Notes: a model not told the origin generated them from the sequence alone. A DNA stretch of 64,000 bases from Bifidobacterium parmae (GCF_002860365.1 NZ_NMWT01000010.1:1-64000); one strand, 5' to 3'. Counted from the stretch's first letter, positions 52,168 to 62,327 are shown. Made by a program: numbers and translations.

Positions 52168-52359
52168 ACGCGTGTCTCTCCTCCCGACTGACTACCTTCC
52201 GCCGACGTAAGCCTAGACGCATCGGCCGCTCCTGTCCGCGTGCCACGCGGCGATACTCCCAACATCTCCGTAAATCGGCGTGTGCGCGTGCGACAATAAT
52301 GACGGAAAGTGAACCGTCGCGCGGTGGTGCGTGACGGCGCCGCAACGAAAGGAACGCCG

Positions 52360-53352
52360 ATGAAGGCCGTATACGCATCCTGCGTCAACAACGCCGACCC
52401 GCTCGCCGCGCTCGCCGTGGGCGAGATGCCCGAGCCGGAGCCGAGACCGTTCTGGTCGACCGTGTCCGTCAAAGCCGCGACCGTCAACCATCACGACGTG
52501 TGGAGCCTCAAGGGCGTGGGACTCTCCGACAAGCAGACGCCGATGATCCTCGGTACCGACGCCGCCGGAATCCTCGACGACGACGTGTCGGGCCGCGGCG
52601 GGCTCAAAGCGGGAAGCGAGGTCGTGCTCTACACGTTCGTCGGCACCGACGGCGCGGGCGTGGCTCCGGGGGAGCGGCGCACGATCCTGTCCGAGAAGTA
52701 TCCGGGCACGATGGCCGAACATGTCGCGGTGCCGTCCGCGAACGTGTTCGCCAAGCCCGCGAACCTCGACTTCGCCGAGGCGGCGGCGCTCGGCACCAGC
52801 TGGCTCACCGCCTATGCGCTCGTGTTCACGGCGGCGAACGTCAAGCCCGGCGACACGATTCTCGTGCAGGGCGCGGGCGGCGGCGTGTCCACCGCGGCGA
52901 TCCAGCTCGCGCACGCGGCGGGGCTGGAGGTGTTCGTCACGTCGCGTTCCGAAGCGAAACGCGAACGCGCGCTGGCGCTCGGCGCGGACGCGGCGTTCGA
53001 GTCCGGCGCGCGTCTGCCGCGCAAGGTCGACGCAGTCATCGAATCCGTGGGAGCCGCCACGTGGTCCCATTCCGTGAAATCCGTGCGTCCGGGCGGCACG
53101 ATCGCCATATGCGGCGCGACGACCGGCGACCAGCCGGGCGCGGAGCTCACACGCGTCTTCTTCCAGGACATCCGCGTGCAGGGCAACACGATGGGATCGC
53201 GCGAGGACTTCGCACGCCTGCTGCGCTTCGTCGAACACGCCGACCTGCATCCGGCGATCGATTCGACGTTCGCCGGACTCGACGCCGCGCCGGACGCGTT
53301 CCGCCGCGCGATCGGCGGCGACGTGTTCGGCAAGGTCGCGCTTACCGTGTGA
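52360..53352 (+). CDS. Zinc-type MDR alcohol dehydrogenase / quinone reductase-like protein
   Basis: A 330-residue medium-chain dehydrogenase. NHHDVWSLKG and ILGTDAAGI mark the catalytic domain; the NADP fold shows ILVQGAGGGVSTAAIQLA, and GTMAEHVAVP is also typical. It lacks the structural zinc Cys set of classical alcohol dehydrogenases, so a quinone or enoyl reductase activity is likely. GAAAGGA precedes ATG 52360. It faces away from dxs and is followed by purE after a gap of 71 bases. Confidence 0.85.
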   Translation: MKAVYASCVNNADPLAALAVGEMPEPEPRPFWSTVSVKAATVNHHDVWSLKGVGLSDKQTPMILGTDAAGILDDDVSGRGGLKAGSEVVLYTFVGTDGAGVAPGERRTILSEKYPGTMAEHVAVPSANVFAKPANLDFAEAAALGTSWLTAYALVFTAANVKPGDTILVQGAGGGVSTAAIQLAHAAGLEVFVTSRSEAKRERALALGADAAFESGARLPRKVDAVIESVGAATWSHSVKSVRPGGTIAICGATTGDQPGAELTRVFFQDIRVQGNTMGSREDFARLLRFVEHADLHPAIDSTFAGLDAAPDAFRRAIGGDVFGKVALTV

Positions 53353-53423
53353 GCCCGTCGCCGCGCCGGGGTGGCGGGGGAGTACAGTGAAACCACATTC
53401 TCAATAACGTGGAGGTAATGATA

Positions 53424-53921
53424 ATGACGGACAGCAAGCCCGAAGTGGCCGTCGTCATGGGATCGTCCAGCGACTGGGAGACCATGAAGCGCGCCTGCGA
53501 CATCCTCGACCAGTTCGGCGTGGCCTATCACAAGCAGGTGATCTCGGCCCACCGCACCCCGGAGCTCATGGCCGACTTCGCGCACAACGCGCGCGCCAAC
53601 GGACTCAAGGTCATCATCGCCGGCGCCGGCGGTGCCGCCCACCTGCCCGGCATGATCGCCGCGCAGACCACGCTGCCCGTCATCGGCGTGCCCGTGCGCT
53701 CCCACGCCCTGTCCGGCTGGGATTCGCTGCTCTCCATCGTGCAGATGCCCGGCGGCATCCCCGTCGCCACCACCGCCGTCGGCAACTCCGGCGCCACCAA
53801 CGCCGGCCTGCTCGCCGTGCAGATGCTCTCCGCGTTCGAGCCCGACCTGGCCGACAAGCTCCAGGCCTACCGTGAGTCGCTGAAGGAGAAGGTGGCGGAA
53901 TCCAATGCCCAGCTTGTTTGA
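53424..53921 (+). CDS. purE: N5-carboxyaminoimidazole ribonucleotide mutase
   Basis: A 165-residue enzyme that converts N5-CAIR to [26 protein letters not shown] and the loop [14 protein letters not shown] are the family hallmarks. The frame extends 15 bases upstream, but GGAGGT at 53411-53416 fits ATG 53424 (7 bases) best. It works with purK, whose start overlaps its end by 17 bases. TACAGT (53384-53389) may be the -10. Confidence 0.96.
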   Translation: MTDSKPEVAVVMGSSSDWETMKRACDILDQFGVAYHKQVISAHRTPELMADFAHNARANGLKVIIAGAGGAAHLPGMIAAQTTLPVIGVPVRSHALSGWDSLLSIVQMPGGIPVATTAVGNSGATNAGLLAVQMLSAFEPDLADKLQAYRESLKEKVAESNAQLV

Positions 53922-55155
53922 GGAAACCCACGGCGCCACGCAGATGCTGCAGCCGGGCGCGACCATCGGCATCATCGGCGGCGGCCAGCTCGGCCGCATG
54001 ATGGCCCTGAGCGCCAAGTACATGGGCTTCCGCATCGGCGTGCTCGACCCGACCCCCGACTGCCCGACCGCGCAGGTCGCCGACTTCCAGGTCGTCGGCG
54101 AGTACGACGACAAGACCGCCATCCACGATCTGGCGGAGAAGTCCGACGTGCTCACCTACGAGTTCGAGAACGTGGACGCCGATTCGATCGACGAGGTGCG
54201 CCACCTGGTCGCCGCCCCGCAGGGCACCGACCTGCTGCGCGTCACCCAGGACCGCATCAACGAGAAGACGTTCATCAACAAGCACGGCATCGAGACCGCC
54301 CCGTGGCGCGAGGTCAACGACTTCGACGAGCTCGAGGCCGCCATCGACGACCTGCACTACCCGTGCGTGTTGAAGACCCGTTCCGGCGGCTACGACGGCC
54401 ACGGCCAGCACGTGCTCAAGAACGACATGGATCTGGAGAAGATCCGCGCGCGCGGCGACCGCGGCGGCGGCTTCCCCCCGTCCATCCTCGAAGGTTTCGT
54501 CGACTTCGCGTTCGAGGCGTCCATCCTCGTGTCCGGCAACGGCAAGGACTACGTGACGTTCCCGATCGTGCGCAACGACCACCGCAACAACATCCTCCAC
54601 ATGACGATCGCGCCCGCCGAAGTGAGCCCCGAAATCGCGAAGACCGCGCACGAGATGGCGCTCGCGCTCGCGAAGGGCTTCGAACTGGCCGGCACGCTCG
54701 CCATCGAGCTGTTCGTCACCAAGGACGGCCGCGTCATCGTCAACGAGCTCGCGCCGCGCCCGCACAACTCCGGCCACTACACGATCGAGGCGTGCTCGTT
54801 CGACCAGTTCGACGCGCACATCCGCGGCATCGCCGGCTGGCCGCTCATCCAGCCGAAGCTGCTCAGCCCCGCCGTCATGGTCAACGTGCTCGGCCAGCAC
54901 GTGCTGCCCACGCGCGCGCAGATCGCCACGCATCCCGAATGGAACGTGCACGACTACGGCAAGGCGCAGCTGCGCCACAACCGCAAGATGGGGCACATCA
55001 CCGTGCTCACCGACGATACCGCGCGCACCGTGGACGAGCTCGAGGCGACCGGCTGCTGGGACGATCTCAAGCCCTACGCGCGTCCGTTCGTGCAGCCCGC
55101 TGTGTCTGGTGTCTCCGATGCGTCCGGCGCAGCCGGATCCGAGACGGAGGCGTGA
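53905..55155 (+). CDS. purK: N5-carboxyaminoimidazole ribonucleotide synthetase
   Basis: A 416-residue ATP-grasp enzyme that makes N5-CAIR from AIR, bicarbonate and ATP. The start [10 protein letters not shown] overlaps purE. Motifs in order are [41 protein letters not shown] and [19 protein letters not shown]. The last 30 residues are a Ser/Ala/Gly-rich tail ([11 protein letters not shown]) beyond the usual end. The gene and its partner purE form the two-step bacterial route to CAIR. A Fur-family gene follows 9 bases downstream. Confidence 0.96.
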   Translation: MPSLFEETHGATQMLQPGATIGIIGGGQLGRMMALSAKYMGFRIGVLDPTPDCPTAQVADFQVVGEYDDKTAIHDLAEKSDVLTYEFENVDADSIDEVRHLVAAPQGTDLLRVTQDRINEKTFINKHGIETAPWREVNDFDELEAAIDDLHYPCVLKTRSGGYDGHGQHVLKNDMDLEKIRARGDRGGGFPPSILEGFVDFAFEASILVSGNGKDYVTFPIVRNDHRNNILHMTIAPAEVSPEIAKTAHEMALALAKGFELAGTLAIELFVTKDGRVIVNELAPRPHNSGHYTIEACSFDQFDAHIRGIAGWPLIQPKLLSPAVMVNVLGQHVLPTRAQIATHPEWNVHDYGKAQLRHNRKMGHITVLTDDTARTVDELEATGCWDDLKPYARPFVQPAVSGVSDASGAAGSETEA

Positions 55156-55164
55156 CCCGCGTCC

Positions 55165-55572
55165 ATGGCTGAACACATCGAACGTCAGACCAAGCAGAAG
55201 GACGCGATCCACGCGGCGCTCGCCGGGTGCGACGAGTTCATTTCCGCACAGGACCTGCACCGGCGCATGCAGGATGCCGGCTCGCGCATAGGCCTCGCCA
55301 CCGTGTACCGGCAGCTGAACGCGCTCGCCGACTCGGGCGCGGCCGACACGATCCGGCTCGACGGCCAGCAGCTGTTCCGCCTGTGCGGCGACGACGGGCA
55401 CCATCACCATCTGGTGTGCCGTGAATGCGGCAAGACCGTCGAGATCGACCCGCCCAGCGAAGCCTGGCTGCGCAAGGTCGCCGAGGGCCACGGCTTCACC
55501 GTCGAGCGTCATACGCTCGAGGTCTTCGGCCTGTGCCCGGAATGTCGGGAGAAGGCGAAGGAGACGGTCTGA
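55165..55572 (+). CDS. Fur-family metal-responsive regulator (Zur-like)
   Basis: A 135-residue dimeric repressor: winged helix with ISAQDLHRRMQDAGSRIGLATVYRQLNAL split across the recognition helix, then the metal region DDGHHHHLVCRECGKTVEI and the structural zinc pair CPEC near the C terminus. The two CxxC motifs are typical of Zur and PerR-type proteins. Its position just after purK suggests cotranscription. A metal-uptake lipoprotein lies 2 kb on with a 7-1-7-like box, a candidate target. Zinc specificity is inferred, not shown. Confidence 0.88.
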   Translation: MAEHIERQTKQKDAIHAALAGCDEFISAQDLHRRMQDAGSRIGLATVYRQLNALADSGAADTIRLDGQQLFRLCGDDGHHHHLVCRECGKTVEIDPPSEAWLRKVAEGHGFTVERHTLEVFGLCPECREKAKETV

Positions 55573-55640
55573 ACGGTTCCGGCCTGTTCCGAACGGCTTC
55601 GGCAGGCAGTGGGTTCCAGGCAGTGGATTCCCGTCGATAA

Positions 55641-55672
55641 GAGGGGTGCGGTTCTTGTGAACCGCACCCCTC
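55641..55672 (+). terminator. Terminator after the Fur-family gene
   Basis: A perfect 14-bp stem GAGGGGTGCGGTTC with loop TTGT, 69 bases after the stop. The T-run is poor. Confidence 0.8.
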
Positions 55673-55754
55673 CTGCGTTATCGGCGTGTACTGCGATCCG
55701 TCCGCTGCGGCGGAGGAGTCGTGGTGGACGATCGTGTCCCGCGAACGGTGGGAA

Positions 55755-57239
55755 TCAGTTGTCGGCGTGTGCGTATTCGTTGGACAGTCCGGCCGTGACG
55801 TCGGTGAGCGTGTTGGATCCCCTGTCGTAGGTGAACGTGCGGGTGCCGCCCTCGTTGTCGGTCAGCGTGTAAGTATATCCATCATCGGAGCTCACCTGAT
55901 AGACGACCGTCTTTCTGTCGGGACTCAGCGACATCCATTGGATGCTCGTCGCCTGCCCGTCCGCGAAGGTGATGCTCTCGCGGTACCCGCCGGCGCCGGC
56001 GGCGAAGAAGAACGCGCCCTGCGGCCCCTCCGCGGCCTTGCGCGCCTTCTCCTCGGCGTCCGCCTGCTGCTTCGCGGCGATGGACGAGTTGACCTTGCCG
56101 ATTGCGTCGGTCAGCGACTTGGTGGCCTTGGTCATCTCCGCGGCGCTGGGCTTGTCCTTGTTCACGGTCTTGCGCGCGTCATCGATCGCGGTCTGCAGAT
56201 TCGACCGCGTGGATTCGTCGGCGACCTGACCGGCGGAACTGTCGAGCACGTTCTGTGCTTGGTCGATTGCGTCGTTCAGATCGTCTTGGGCGTTCTTCAG
56301 CGTCTTGGCGTCGATGCTGGCGTTCACGTCCTTGATGGACGACTCCAATTGCCGCTGCAGCGCGCGGTTGTCGCCGGCGAGATCGTCGAGACGTCCCTTC
56401 GTGGATTCCAGTTCGCTGGTAACCAGTCCAGCGTCGCAGATCGGCGGGGTGGTGTCGGTGGCGGTCTTGCTCGCGATGAGCTTCTTGAGCTTGTCGAGCG
56501 AATCCGTCGAGCTCATCGTGCTTTCGTCCGTGGAGGAGAGGGATTTCGCCTGTGCGAGGATCTTCGCCATCGCGTCGTGCGTCTTGTCGTATTCCTTGGC
56601 CGCGTTCCGGCAGGCGGTCATCGCAGCGTCGCGCCGATGATTCGACCACAGCAGGTAGCCGCCGATTCCGGCGACGATCAAGGCTGCGGCCGTGACGGCG
56701 GCGATGATGGTGAGACGGCGCTTGTCGCCGGTGGATGGACCGGAGGCTGCGGGAGTAGGTGCGGAGCCGGGCTGCTGCGCCATCGGCCGTTGCGTCCGCG
56801 ACGGTGGTTCCGGTTGTGACTGTGGTTCCGGTTCCGGTTCCGGTGTGAGGGTTTCCTCGGTTGCCACGGCGGCGAGCGGTGCGAGCGGCGACGGTTCGAT
56901 CGCCGCGGGCAATGCCATCAGTGGAGCCGTTTCGGTCGGTGCTGGCGGTTGCTTTCCGATGGCTGCGGCAGCGGCTGCGGGTGCGGGTGGTTGCGGTACG
57001 GGAGCCGGCGCGGGGAATGGTACGGGTGTCGGCACGGATGCCGGAGCGAATGCGGGCGCCGGTACCGGTGGAACGGCCTGTTGCGACGCCGGTGCGGGGG
57101 CATCGGTGATGGTCGCGTCGCCGACCGGTCGCGATGGGGTCGGCATGGGCGGATCTCCCGCGTTTTGGGGGAGCGGTGCGGGTACAGGCGGCATGGTCGT
57201 CGTGGGCGCTGGCGTGGGAGCCGGTGGCAGGTGTCGCAT
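55755..57239 (-). CDS. Proline-rich membrane protein with extracytoplasmic coiled coil
   Basis: A 494-residue protein. Residues 1-175 are Pro/Ala/Thr/Glu-rich and probably disordered in the cytosol. One transmembrane segment (about 178-200, LTIIAAVTAAALIVAGIGGYLL-like) follows KRR. Residues about 205-400 are helical and coiled-coil-like, with repeated KxLxDAI patterns. The last 80 residues are beta-rich (GAFFFAAGAGGYRESITF, GYTYTLTDNEGGTRTF). There is no catalytic motif. It resembles bifidobacterial proteins loosely annotated as colicin-transport-like, a label I would not trust. ATG 57239 has AGAAGGAAG upstream. Confidence 0.75.
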   Translation of the reverse strand: MRHLPPAPTPAPTTTMPPVPAPLPQNAGDPPMPTPSRPVGDATITDAPAPASQQAVPPVPAPAFAPASVPTPVPFPAPAPVPQPPAPAAAAAAIGKQPPAPTETAPLMALPAAIEPSPLAPLAAVATEETLTPEPEPEPQSQPEPPSRTQRPMAQQPGSAPTPAASGPSTGDKRRLTIIAAVTAAALIVAGIGGYLLWSNHRRDAAMTACRNAAKEYDKTHDAMAKILAQAKSLSSTDESTMSSTDSLDKLKKLIASKTATDTTPPICDAGLVTSELESTKGRLDDLAGDNRALQRQLESSIKDVNASIDAKTLKNAQDDLNDAIDQAQNVLDSSAGQVADESTRSNLQTAIDDARKTVNKDKPSAAEMTKATKSLTDAIGKVNSSIAAKQQADAEEKARKAAEGPQGAFFFAAGAGGYRESITFADGQATSIQWMSLSPDRKTVVYQVSSDDGYTYTLTDNEGGTRTFTYDRGSNTLTDVTAGLSNEYAHADN

Positions 57240-57401
57240 GACTGTGGTCTTCCTTCTTCATCCGCGGTGTGCGGTCTCGCAAGTGATTCTATGGCGATGT
57301 GTCGTCGGCGATTGCTGTGCTGATGCGATATGGGCGGCCGGCGGGATTCAGCTGTGTGCTCCGGTGGAAGGCAGCTGCGCGACACGCCGCAAAAGTGCTA
57401 A

Positions 57402-57430
57402 TGATAATAGTTCTCAATATGTGTTATAGT
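57402..57430 (+). promoter_or_regulatory. Promoter with metal-regulator-like box for the metal-binding lipoprotein gene
   Basis: TGATAATAGTTCTCA (57402-57416) has a 7-1-7 layout resembling Fur/Zur-family sites. TGATAA (57402-57407) can act as -35, with a 17-base spacer to TATAGT (57425-57430). A repressor bound here would cover the -35. Confidence 0.55.
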
Positions 57431-57487
57431 GTGATGCGTCACACGAGACGGCCGGGAAGACGGCCGCGTAGAGAGGAATCACCCATC

Positions 57488-58402
57488 ATGCCCATGTCGA
57501 CCACCATCACGTCCGCCGTCAGGCGAGGATTGGCCGCCGTCGCCGCGATCGCGACGCTCTGTTCCGTCGCCGCCTGCGGTTCGGGAGCATCCGCCGATGG
57601 CGCATCCGCAGGCAAACTCGCCGTCGTCGCCTCGATCAACCAGTGGGGCTCCATCGCCGAGGATCTCGGCGGCGACCACGTCGACGTCACCGCCATCATG
57701 TCCAAGACCAACGTGGAGGCGCACGACTACGAGCCGACCGCGCAGGACGTCGCCCGGATCGGTTCCGCGAAGGTCGCGATAGTCAACGGCGCCGGCTATG
57801 ACCCATGGGCGTCCAAGGCCGTGGAATCCACGGACGCCGCGCTCGTCGACGCGGCCGCCGCCGGCGGCGTCAAGGAAGGCGACAACCCGCACGTGTGGTT
57901 CTCTTCCAAGGTGCGTTCCGCCGCCGCCGACGCGATCACCGCCGCCTACAGCCAGGCCGACCCCTCCCACAAGGACGACTACGAGCAGCTCAACAAGGAC
58001 TGGCACGCCAAGGAGGACACGCTCGAATCCAAGATCGAGAAGATCTCCGCCATGACCGCAGGACTGTCATACGCGGCCACCGAATCCGTCGCCTGGTACC
58101 TTGCCGACGACCTCGGCATGATCGACGCCACGCCGAAAGGCTACAAGCAGGCGGCCGCCAACGAAAGCGAACCGACTGCGGCCGACATCAAGGCGTTCCA
58201 GGATGCGCTGGAGGACGGTTCCGTCAAGGCGCTCGTCCTCAACACGCAGGAAACGAACTCCACCACCGATCAGATCACGTCCGCCGCGAAGGAAGGTGGC
58301 GTGCCGGTCGTCGAACTCCCCGAACAGATGCCGCACGAGTACGGCGACCTGATCGACTGGATGGACGCGCTCGTCGACGATTTCGCCTCCGCTGCGAAGT
58401 GA
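57488..58402 (+). CDS. Metal-binding ABC transporter lipoprotein (ZnuA/PsaA-like)
   Basis: A 304-residue cluster A-I binding protein with signal sequence and lipobox ending SVAACG. Likely metal ligands are His in VEAHDYEP, His in NPHVWF, and Glu in ATESVAWYLADDLG where zinc-specific members usually carry His. A His-His-Glu set is more like Mn-type proteins such as PsaA, although I cannot place the fourth ligand. No permease or ATPase gene accompanies it. ATG 57488 follows GAGAGGAA; the frame runs 63 codons further upstream but lacks signal features there. It may be controlled by the nearby Fur-family gene. Confidence 0.85.
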   Translation: MPMSTTITSAVRRGLAAVAAIATLCSVAACGSGASADGASAGKLAVVASINQWGSIAEDLGGDHVDVTAIMSKTNVEAHDYEPTAQDVARIGSAKVAIVNGAGYDPWASKAVESTDAALVDAAAAGGVKEGDNPHVWFSSKVRSAAADAITAAYSQADPSHKDDYEQLNKDWHAKEDTLESKIEKISAMTAGLSYAATESVAWYLADDLGMIDATPKGYKQAAANESEPTAADIKAFQDALEDGSVKALVLNTQETNSTTDQITSAAKEGGVPVVELPEQMPHEYGDLIDWMDALVDDFASAAK

Positions 58403-58428
58403 GACACGCGAAACGACGCACGCTTCCC

Positions 58429-58463
58429 GGGTGTCTTGGGCCGTGTTTCGGCCCGAGGCACCC
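58429..58463 (+). terminator. Terminator after the metal-binding lipoprotein gene
   Basis: A 14-bp stem with two G-U pairs: GGGTGTCTTGGGCC/GGCCCGAGGCACCC, followed by TTT. Confidence 0.85.
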
Positions 58464-58482
58464 TTTGCGTTAGGGTGAATGG

Positions 58483-60696
58483 TTGGAAAACGTAAGGAAA
58501 CCGTCGTCGCACTGGTCATTCCAAGGTTCGACGGCGAAAATGGGCGGTTGTATGTCACACGGAACCGAGCGTATGGGTGAATCAAGCAGTATGAAGCAGC
58601 ACGAATCGCACGTCAACACCGAACATGACGCCACACGTGAGGCGGATCTCGGGAACGCGCATGGCATGAAATCCGGCATCACGCGCCTGTGGCGCGAGCC
58701 GAAGCCGTTCCCCGGCTGGCTGTATGCCGTGCTGTTCCTCGTCTTCGACATCGCCGTCGTCGCGATTCTCGAAGTCGGCGTCACCCTCGGCGCCTCCTCG
58801 CGCGTCACCCTGTCCAGCCCGGAGGTCGGCTGGGACTTCGTCGGCAAGATGTTCAACCTGCGCGAACCCAATTTCGTGTTCCTGCTCAACATCCTGCTCG
58901 TCGGCATGATCTACCTTGCGCTGCTCATGATCTTCAACCGGTTCTGGATCGCCACGCCGGTGCTCGTGGCCGTCGCGATCGTCGTCGCCGTCATCGAACA
59001 TTTCAAGATCTCCATCCGCTACGAGGCCGTGCTGCCCTCCGATCTGAACTTCCTCAAGGCGGACGCCGGCAACCTCATGGGATTCATGCCCGCCGGCGCG
59101 CATTGGACGATCCTCGCCGCCATCGCCGTGTTCGCCGTGTTCGTCGCCGTGTTCATCGCGCTCGACCACATCGACGCACGCCGCGGGCGCATGTTCCGCG
59201 GCTCCGACCGTCAGACGAAGTCCGTGAACGCGGTCGCGCGTCTGCTGCTCGTCCTGCTGCCCGGACTGTTCTTCGGCCTGTACGCGATGCAGGTGAGCAC
59301 CGTCGGCAGTTGGGCGAAGAATCTCGCCACCGTGATGGGCGACAAGCCGTCCATGTGGGATTCCGTGTACGACGCGCAACGCAACGGTCCGCTCGTCGCG
59401 TTCATGCGCCAGGTCCACCCCAAGGTGATGGACAAGCCGTCGGACTATTCCGAGGAGACCATGAAGCAGGTCGCCGCACGGTACCGGAAGGCCGCGCAGA
59501 AGATCAACGCCACGCGCGACAACGATCTCACCGACTCGACCGTCATCTACGTGCTGTCCGAATCCTTCTCCGACACCTCGCGCGTGCCCGGACTCAAGGT
59601 CAACAAGGATTCGATGCCCCGCATCCGCCAGATCAAGGAGAACACCACCTCCGGTCTCATGCTGTCCTCCGGCTACGGCGGCGGCACCGCGAACCTCGAA
59701 TACATGGGGCTGACCGGCCTGTCGATGGCGAACTTCGACTCGTCGCTGACCAGCCCCTACCAGCAGCTCGTCCCCGGCGAGCATTGGACGCCGACCATCA
59801 ACCAGATGTGGGGTGCGCCGAAGAACTCGATCGGCCTGCACCCGTACGAGTCGTCCATGTACTCGCGCGCCACCAACTACAAGAAGTTCGGGTTCTCGCA
59901 CTTCTACACGTTGACCGGCCCCGACGTCATCTCCCATCAGGACCGCATCGACGACAGCCCTTACGTCTCCGACGCCGCCACCTACCAAAGCACGCTGGAG
60001 GAAGTCGGGAAGACCGATGCCGACCAGTTCCTGCAGGTCATCACCATGCAGAACCACATGCCCTACCACGCGTGGTATAAAGACAACGATTTCACCGCCG
60101 AATCCACCACCGGCACGCCGCTCGGCAAAGACGAGCAGGAGTCCATCGAGACCTACCAGAAGGGTCAGGCGATCACTGACGAGGCCACCGCCGACTTCCT
60201 CGACAAGCTTGACAAGCTCGACAAGCCGATCACCGTCGTCTTCTACGGCGACCACCTGCCCGGCATCTACTCGTCCGCCAGCGAGGACGACGACAACTCG
60301 CTCGCCCTCCACCTGACCGACTACTTCATCTGGTCGAACAAGGCGTCCTCGTCGCAGGGCGAGAAAATCGACAACGCCGACTACTCGTCGCCGAACTTCT
60401 TCGTCGCGCAGGCCGCCGAACACATGGATGCCAAGGTGTCGCCGTACCTCGCGTTCCTCACGCTCATGCACCAGCGCGTCTCCGCCATGGAACCGCCGGT
60501 CGTCAACAAGATCCAAGGCTGGGACCGTATCCCGGAGGGTCAGGCGATCTACCTCGACAATGCGGGCAAGCCGATGGCCGAAAGCGACTTCGACAAGGAG
60601 ACGAAGCAGCTGCTGGAGGACTACAAGCTCATCCAGTACGACATCACCGACGGCCACGGCTACCTCAAGGACACCGACTTCATGACGTTGCCGTAA
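58483..60696 (+). CDS. LTA-synthase-family sulfatase-fold membrane enzyme
   Basis: Up to 737 residues. The N-terminal quarter holds about five transmembrane helices (for example GWLYAVLFLVFDIAVVAI and FVFLLNILLVGMIYLALLMIF, written separately). The extracellular sulfatase-like domain contains VLSESFSDTSRV, where the Thr or Ser can be the nucleophile beside the metal-binding Glu, and VFYGDHLPGIY with Asp-His ligands. Relatives polymerise glycerol phosphate or modify glycolipids from phosphatidylglycerol. The start is uncertain: TTG 58483 gives the longest form, while ATG 58552, 58573 or 58591 give a shorter cytosolic N terminus; none has a good RBS. Confidence 0.88.
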   Translation: MENVRKPSSHWSFQGSTAKMGGCMSHGTERMGESSSMKQHESHVNTEHDATREADLGNAHGMKSGITRLWREPKPFPGWLYAVLFLVFDIAVVAILEVGVTLGASSRVTLSSPEVGWDFVGKMFNLREPNFVFLLNILLVGMIYLALLMIFNRFWIATPVLVAVAIVVAVIEHFKISIRYEAVLPSDLNFLKADAGNLMGFMPAGAHWTILAAIAVFAVFVAVFIALDHIDARRGRMFRGSDRQTKSVNAVARLLLVLLPGLFFGLYAMQVSTVGSWAKNLATVMGDKPSMWDSVYDAQRNGPLVAFMRQVHPKVMDKPSDYSEETMKQVAARYRKAAQKINATRDNDLTDSTVIYVLSESFSDTSRVPGLKVNKDSMPRIRQIKENTTSGLMLSSGYGGGTANLEYMGLTGLSMANFDSSLTSPYQQLVPGEHWTPTINQMWGAPKNSIGLHPYESSMYSRATNYKKFGFSHFYTLTGPDVISHQDRIDDSPYVSDAATYQSTLEEVGKTDADQFLQVITMQNHMPYHAWYKDNDFTAESTTGTPLGKDEQESIETYQKGQAITDEATADFLDKLDKLDKPITVVFYGDHLPGIYSSASEDDDNSLALHLTDYFIWSNKASSSQGEKIDNADYSSPNFFVAQAAEHMDAKVSPYLAFLTLMHQRVSAMEPPVVNKIQGWDRIPEGQAIYLDNAGKPMAESDFDKETKQLLEDYKLIQYDITDGHGYLKDTDFMTLP

Positions 60697-60721
60697 GCGG
60701 CGCGCATATGAGGGATCGCGA

Positions 60722-62308
60722 ATGAGGAATCGTGGTGAGTCGTATGAATCATGTGAAGGCGTGCGCCCAATGACTTCCGGCATCGAAGCGACGTTCGCCC
60801 GTCTCGAATCCGCCTACGCGTCCGGCCGCACGCGTCCTCTCGCGTGGCGGCGCGCGCAGCTCGACGCGTTACGGCGCATGGTGAACGACCACCGGTCCGA
60901 TCTCGTCGCGGCGATTCGCGCCGACCTCGGCAAACCGGCGGCCGAGACCATGCTCACGGAATTGAACCTGATCGCCGCCGAAACCCGGTTCGTGCGCGAT
61001 CATCTGCGCGCATGGACCCGGCGTCGGCCTGTCGCGATGCCATTGGCGCTCCAACCGGCCGCAGGCTGGACCGTGGCCGAGCCGAAAGGCGTGACGCTCA
61101 TCATCGCGCCATGGAACTATCCGGCGCTGCTGCTGCTCGAGCCCTTGGCCGACGCGCTCGCCGCCGGGAATGCGGTTTGTCTCAAACCCTCCGAACTCGC
61201 CCCGCGGACATCCGCGCTGATCGCCCGTCTGGTTCCGCGATACCTCGATCCGGACGCGGTGGCCGTGGTCGAAGGCGGAGCCGCTCAAACCGGCATGCTG
61301 CTCGCGCAGCCGTTCGACCACGTGTTCTACACGGGAGGCGAACGCGTCGGACGCATCGTGATGAAGGCCGCGGCAGAGCACCTCACGCCGGTCACGTTGG
61401 AACTCGGCGGCAAGTCGCCGGTGTTCGTCGACGGTACCTGCGATCTCGCCGTGGCCGCGCGGCGCATCGCGTGGGGGAGGTTCACGAACGCGGGGCAGAC
61501 CTGTGTGGCTCCCGACTACGTGCTCGCCACACCGGATGTGGCGCATCGGCTGGCGGAACGCATCGCGGTGGCCGTACACGAGTTCTATGGGGAGGATCCG
61601 CGGCGTTCCCCCAATTACGGGCGCATCGTCAACGATCGTCATGTCGATCGACTGTGCGGTCTGCTGCCCGCCGGAACGGTTCCCGCGCCGGCCTCGGCTC
61701 GTCCGGTGTCGCCGTTGGTCAAAGCGGCGTCCGTGTTCGGTGCCGCCGCGGACATGGTGGGACGTAGGCTCGGCATGGGCGGTGGCGCCTCGCGTGCGGC
61801 CGATCCACGTGCGGCTGATCCGGCCGGGCGGGTGGTGTGTGGCGGCGTGGTCGACCGCGAGACGCGCTACGTGGCACCCACCGTGCTGTTCGGCACGTCG
61901 CCGGACGCGCCGGTGATGCGTGAAGAGATCTTCGGCCCGATCCTGCCGATTCTGGTCGTGCGTGACGCGGATGCGGCGATCAGGTTCATCAACGCACGGC
62001 CGCGCCCGCTCGCCGCATACGTGTTCTCGCGAGATCGTGCGACCCGTCTCGCCTTCGAGCGGCGCACGTCGTCGGGCGCGCTCGGCTTCGGGCTTCCGCT
62101 CGGCCATCTCATGTCCGCACGGCTGCCGTTCGGCGGCGTGGGTGCGTCCGGTATGGGTGCCTACCACGGGAAGACCGGATTCGACACGTTCAGTCACATG
62201 AAAACGGTGACGGTGAAGCCGTCGCACCCCGACACGTTGCGTCTGGTCTACCCGCCGTTCGACGCGGTGACACGTCGCGTCATCAGGTTGCTGCGCCGAT
62301 TGGGCTGA
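60722..62308 (+). CDS. Aldehyde dehydrogenase (class 3-like)
   Basis: A 528-residue NAD(P)-dependent aldehyde dehydrogenase. VTLIIAPWNYPALLLLEPLA, FYTGGERVGRIVM, LELGGKSPVFVD with the general-base Glu, and NAGQTCVAPDYVL with the catalytic Cys are all intact, as is FGPILPIL near the C terminus. About 45 extra residues (VSPLVKAASVFGAAAD through SRAADPRAADP) lie between the cofactor and oligomerisation parts, beyond the family norm. GAGGG sits seven bases before ATG 60722; ATG 60770 is an alternative. It follows the LTA-synthase-like gene by 25 bases. Confidence 0.9.
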   Translation: MRNRGESYESCEGVRPMTSGIEATFARLESAYASGRTRPLAWRRAQLDALRRMVNDHRSDLVAAIRADLGKPAAETMLTELNLIAAETRFVRDHLRAWTRRRPVAMPLALQPAAGWTVAEPKGVTLIIAPWNYPALLLLEPLADALAAGNAVCLKPSELAPRTSALIARLVPRYLDPDAVAVVEGGAAQTGMLLAQPFDHVFYTGGERVGRIVMKAAAEHLTPVTLELGGKSPVFVDGTCDLAVAARRIAWGRFTNAGQTCVAPDYVLATPDVAHRLAERIAVAVHEFYGEDPRRSPNYGRIVNDRHVDRLCGLLPAGTVPAPASARPVSPLVKAASVFGAAADMVGRRLGMGGGASRAADPRAADPAGRVVCGGVVDRETRYVAPTVLFGTSPDAPVMREEIFGPILPILVVRDADAAIRFINARPRPLAAYVFSRDRATRLAFERRTSSGALGFGLPLGHLMSARLPFGGVGASGMGAYHGKTGFDTFSHMKTVTVKPSHPDTLRLVYPPFDAVTRRVIRLLRRLG

Positions 62309-62327
62309 TTCTTGATTCCGTGCTCAT

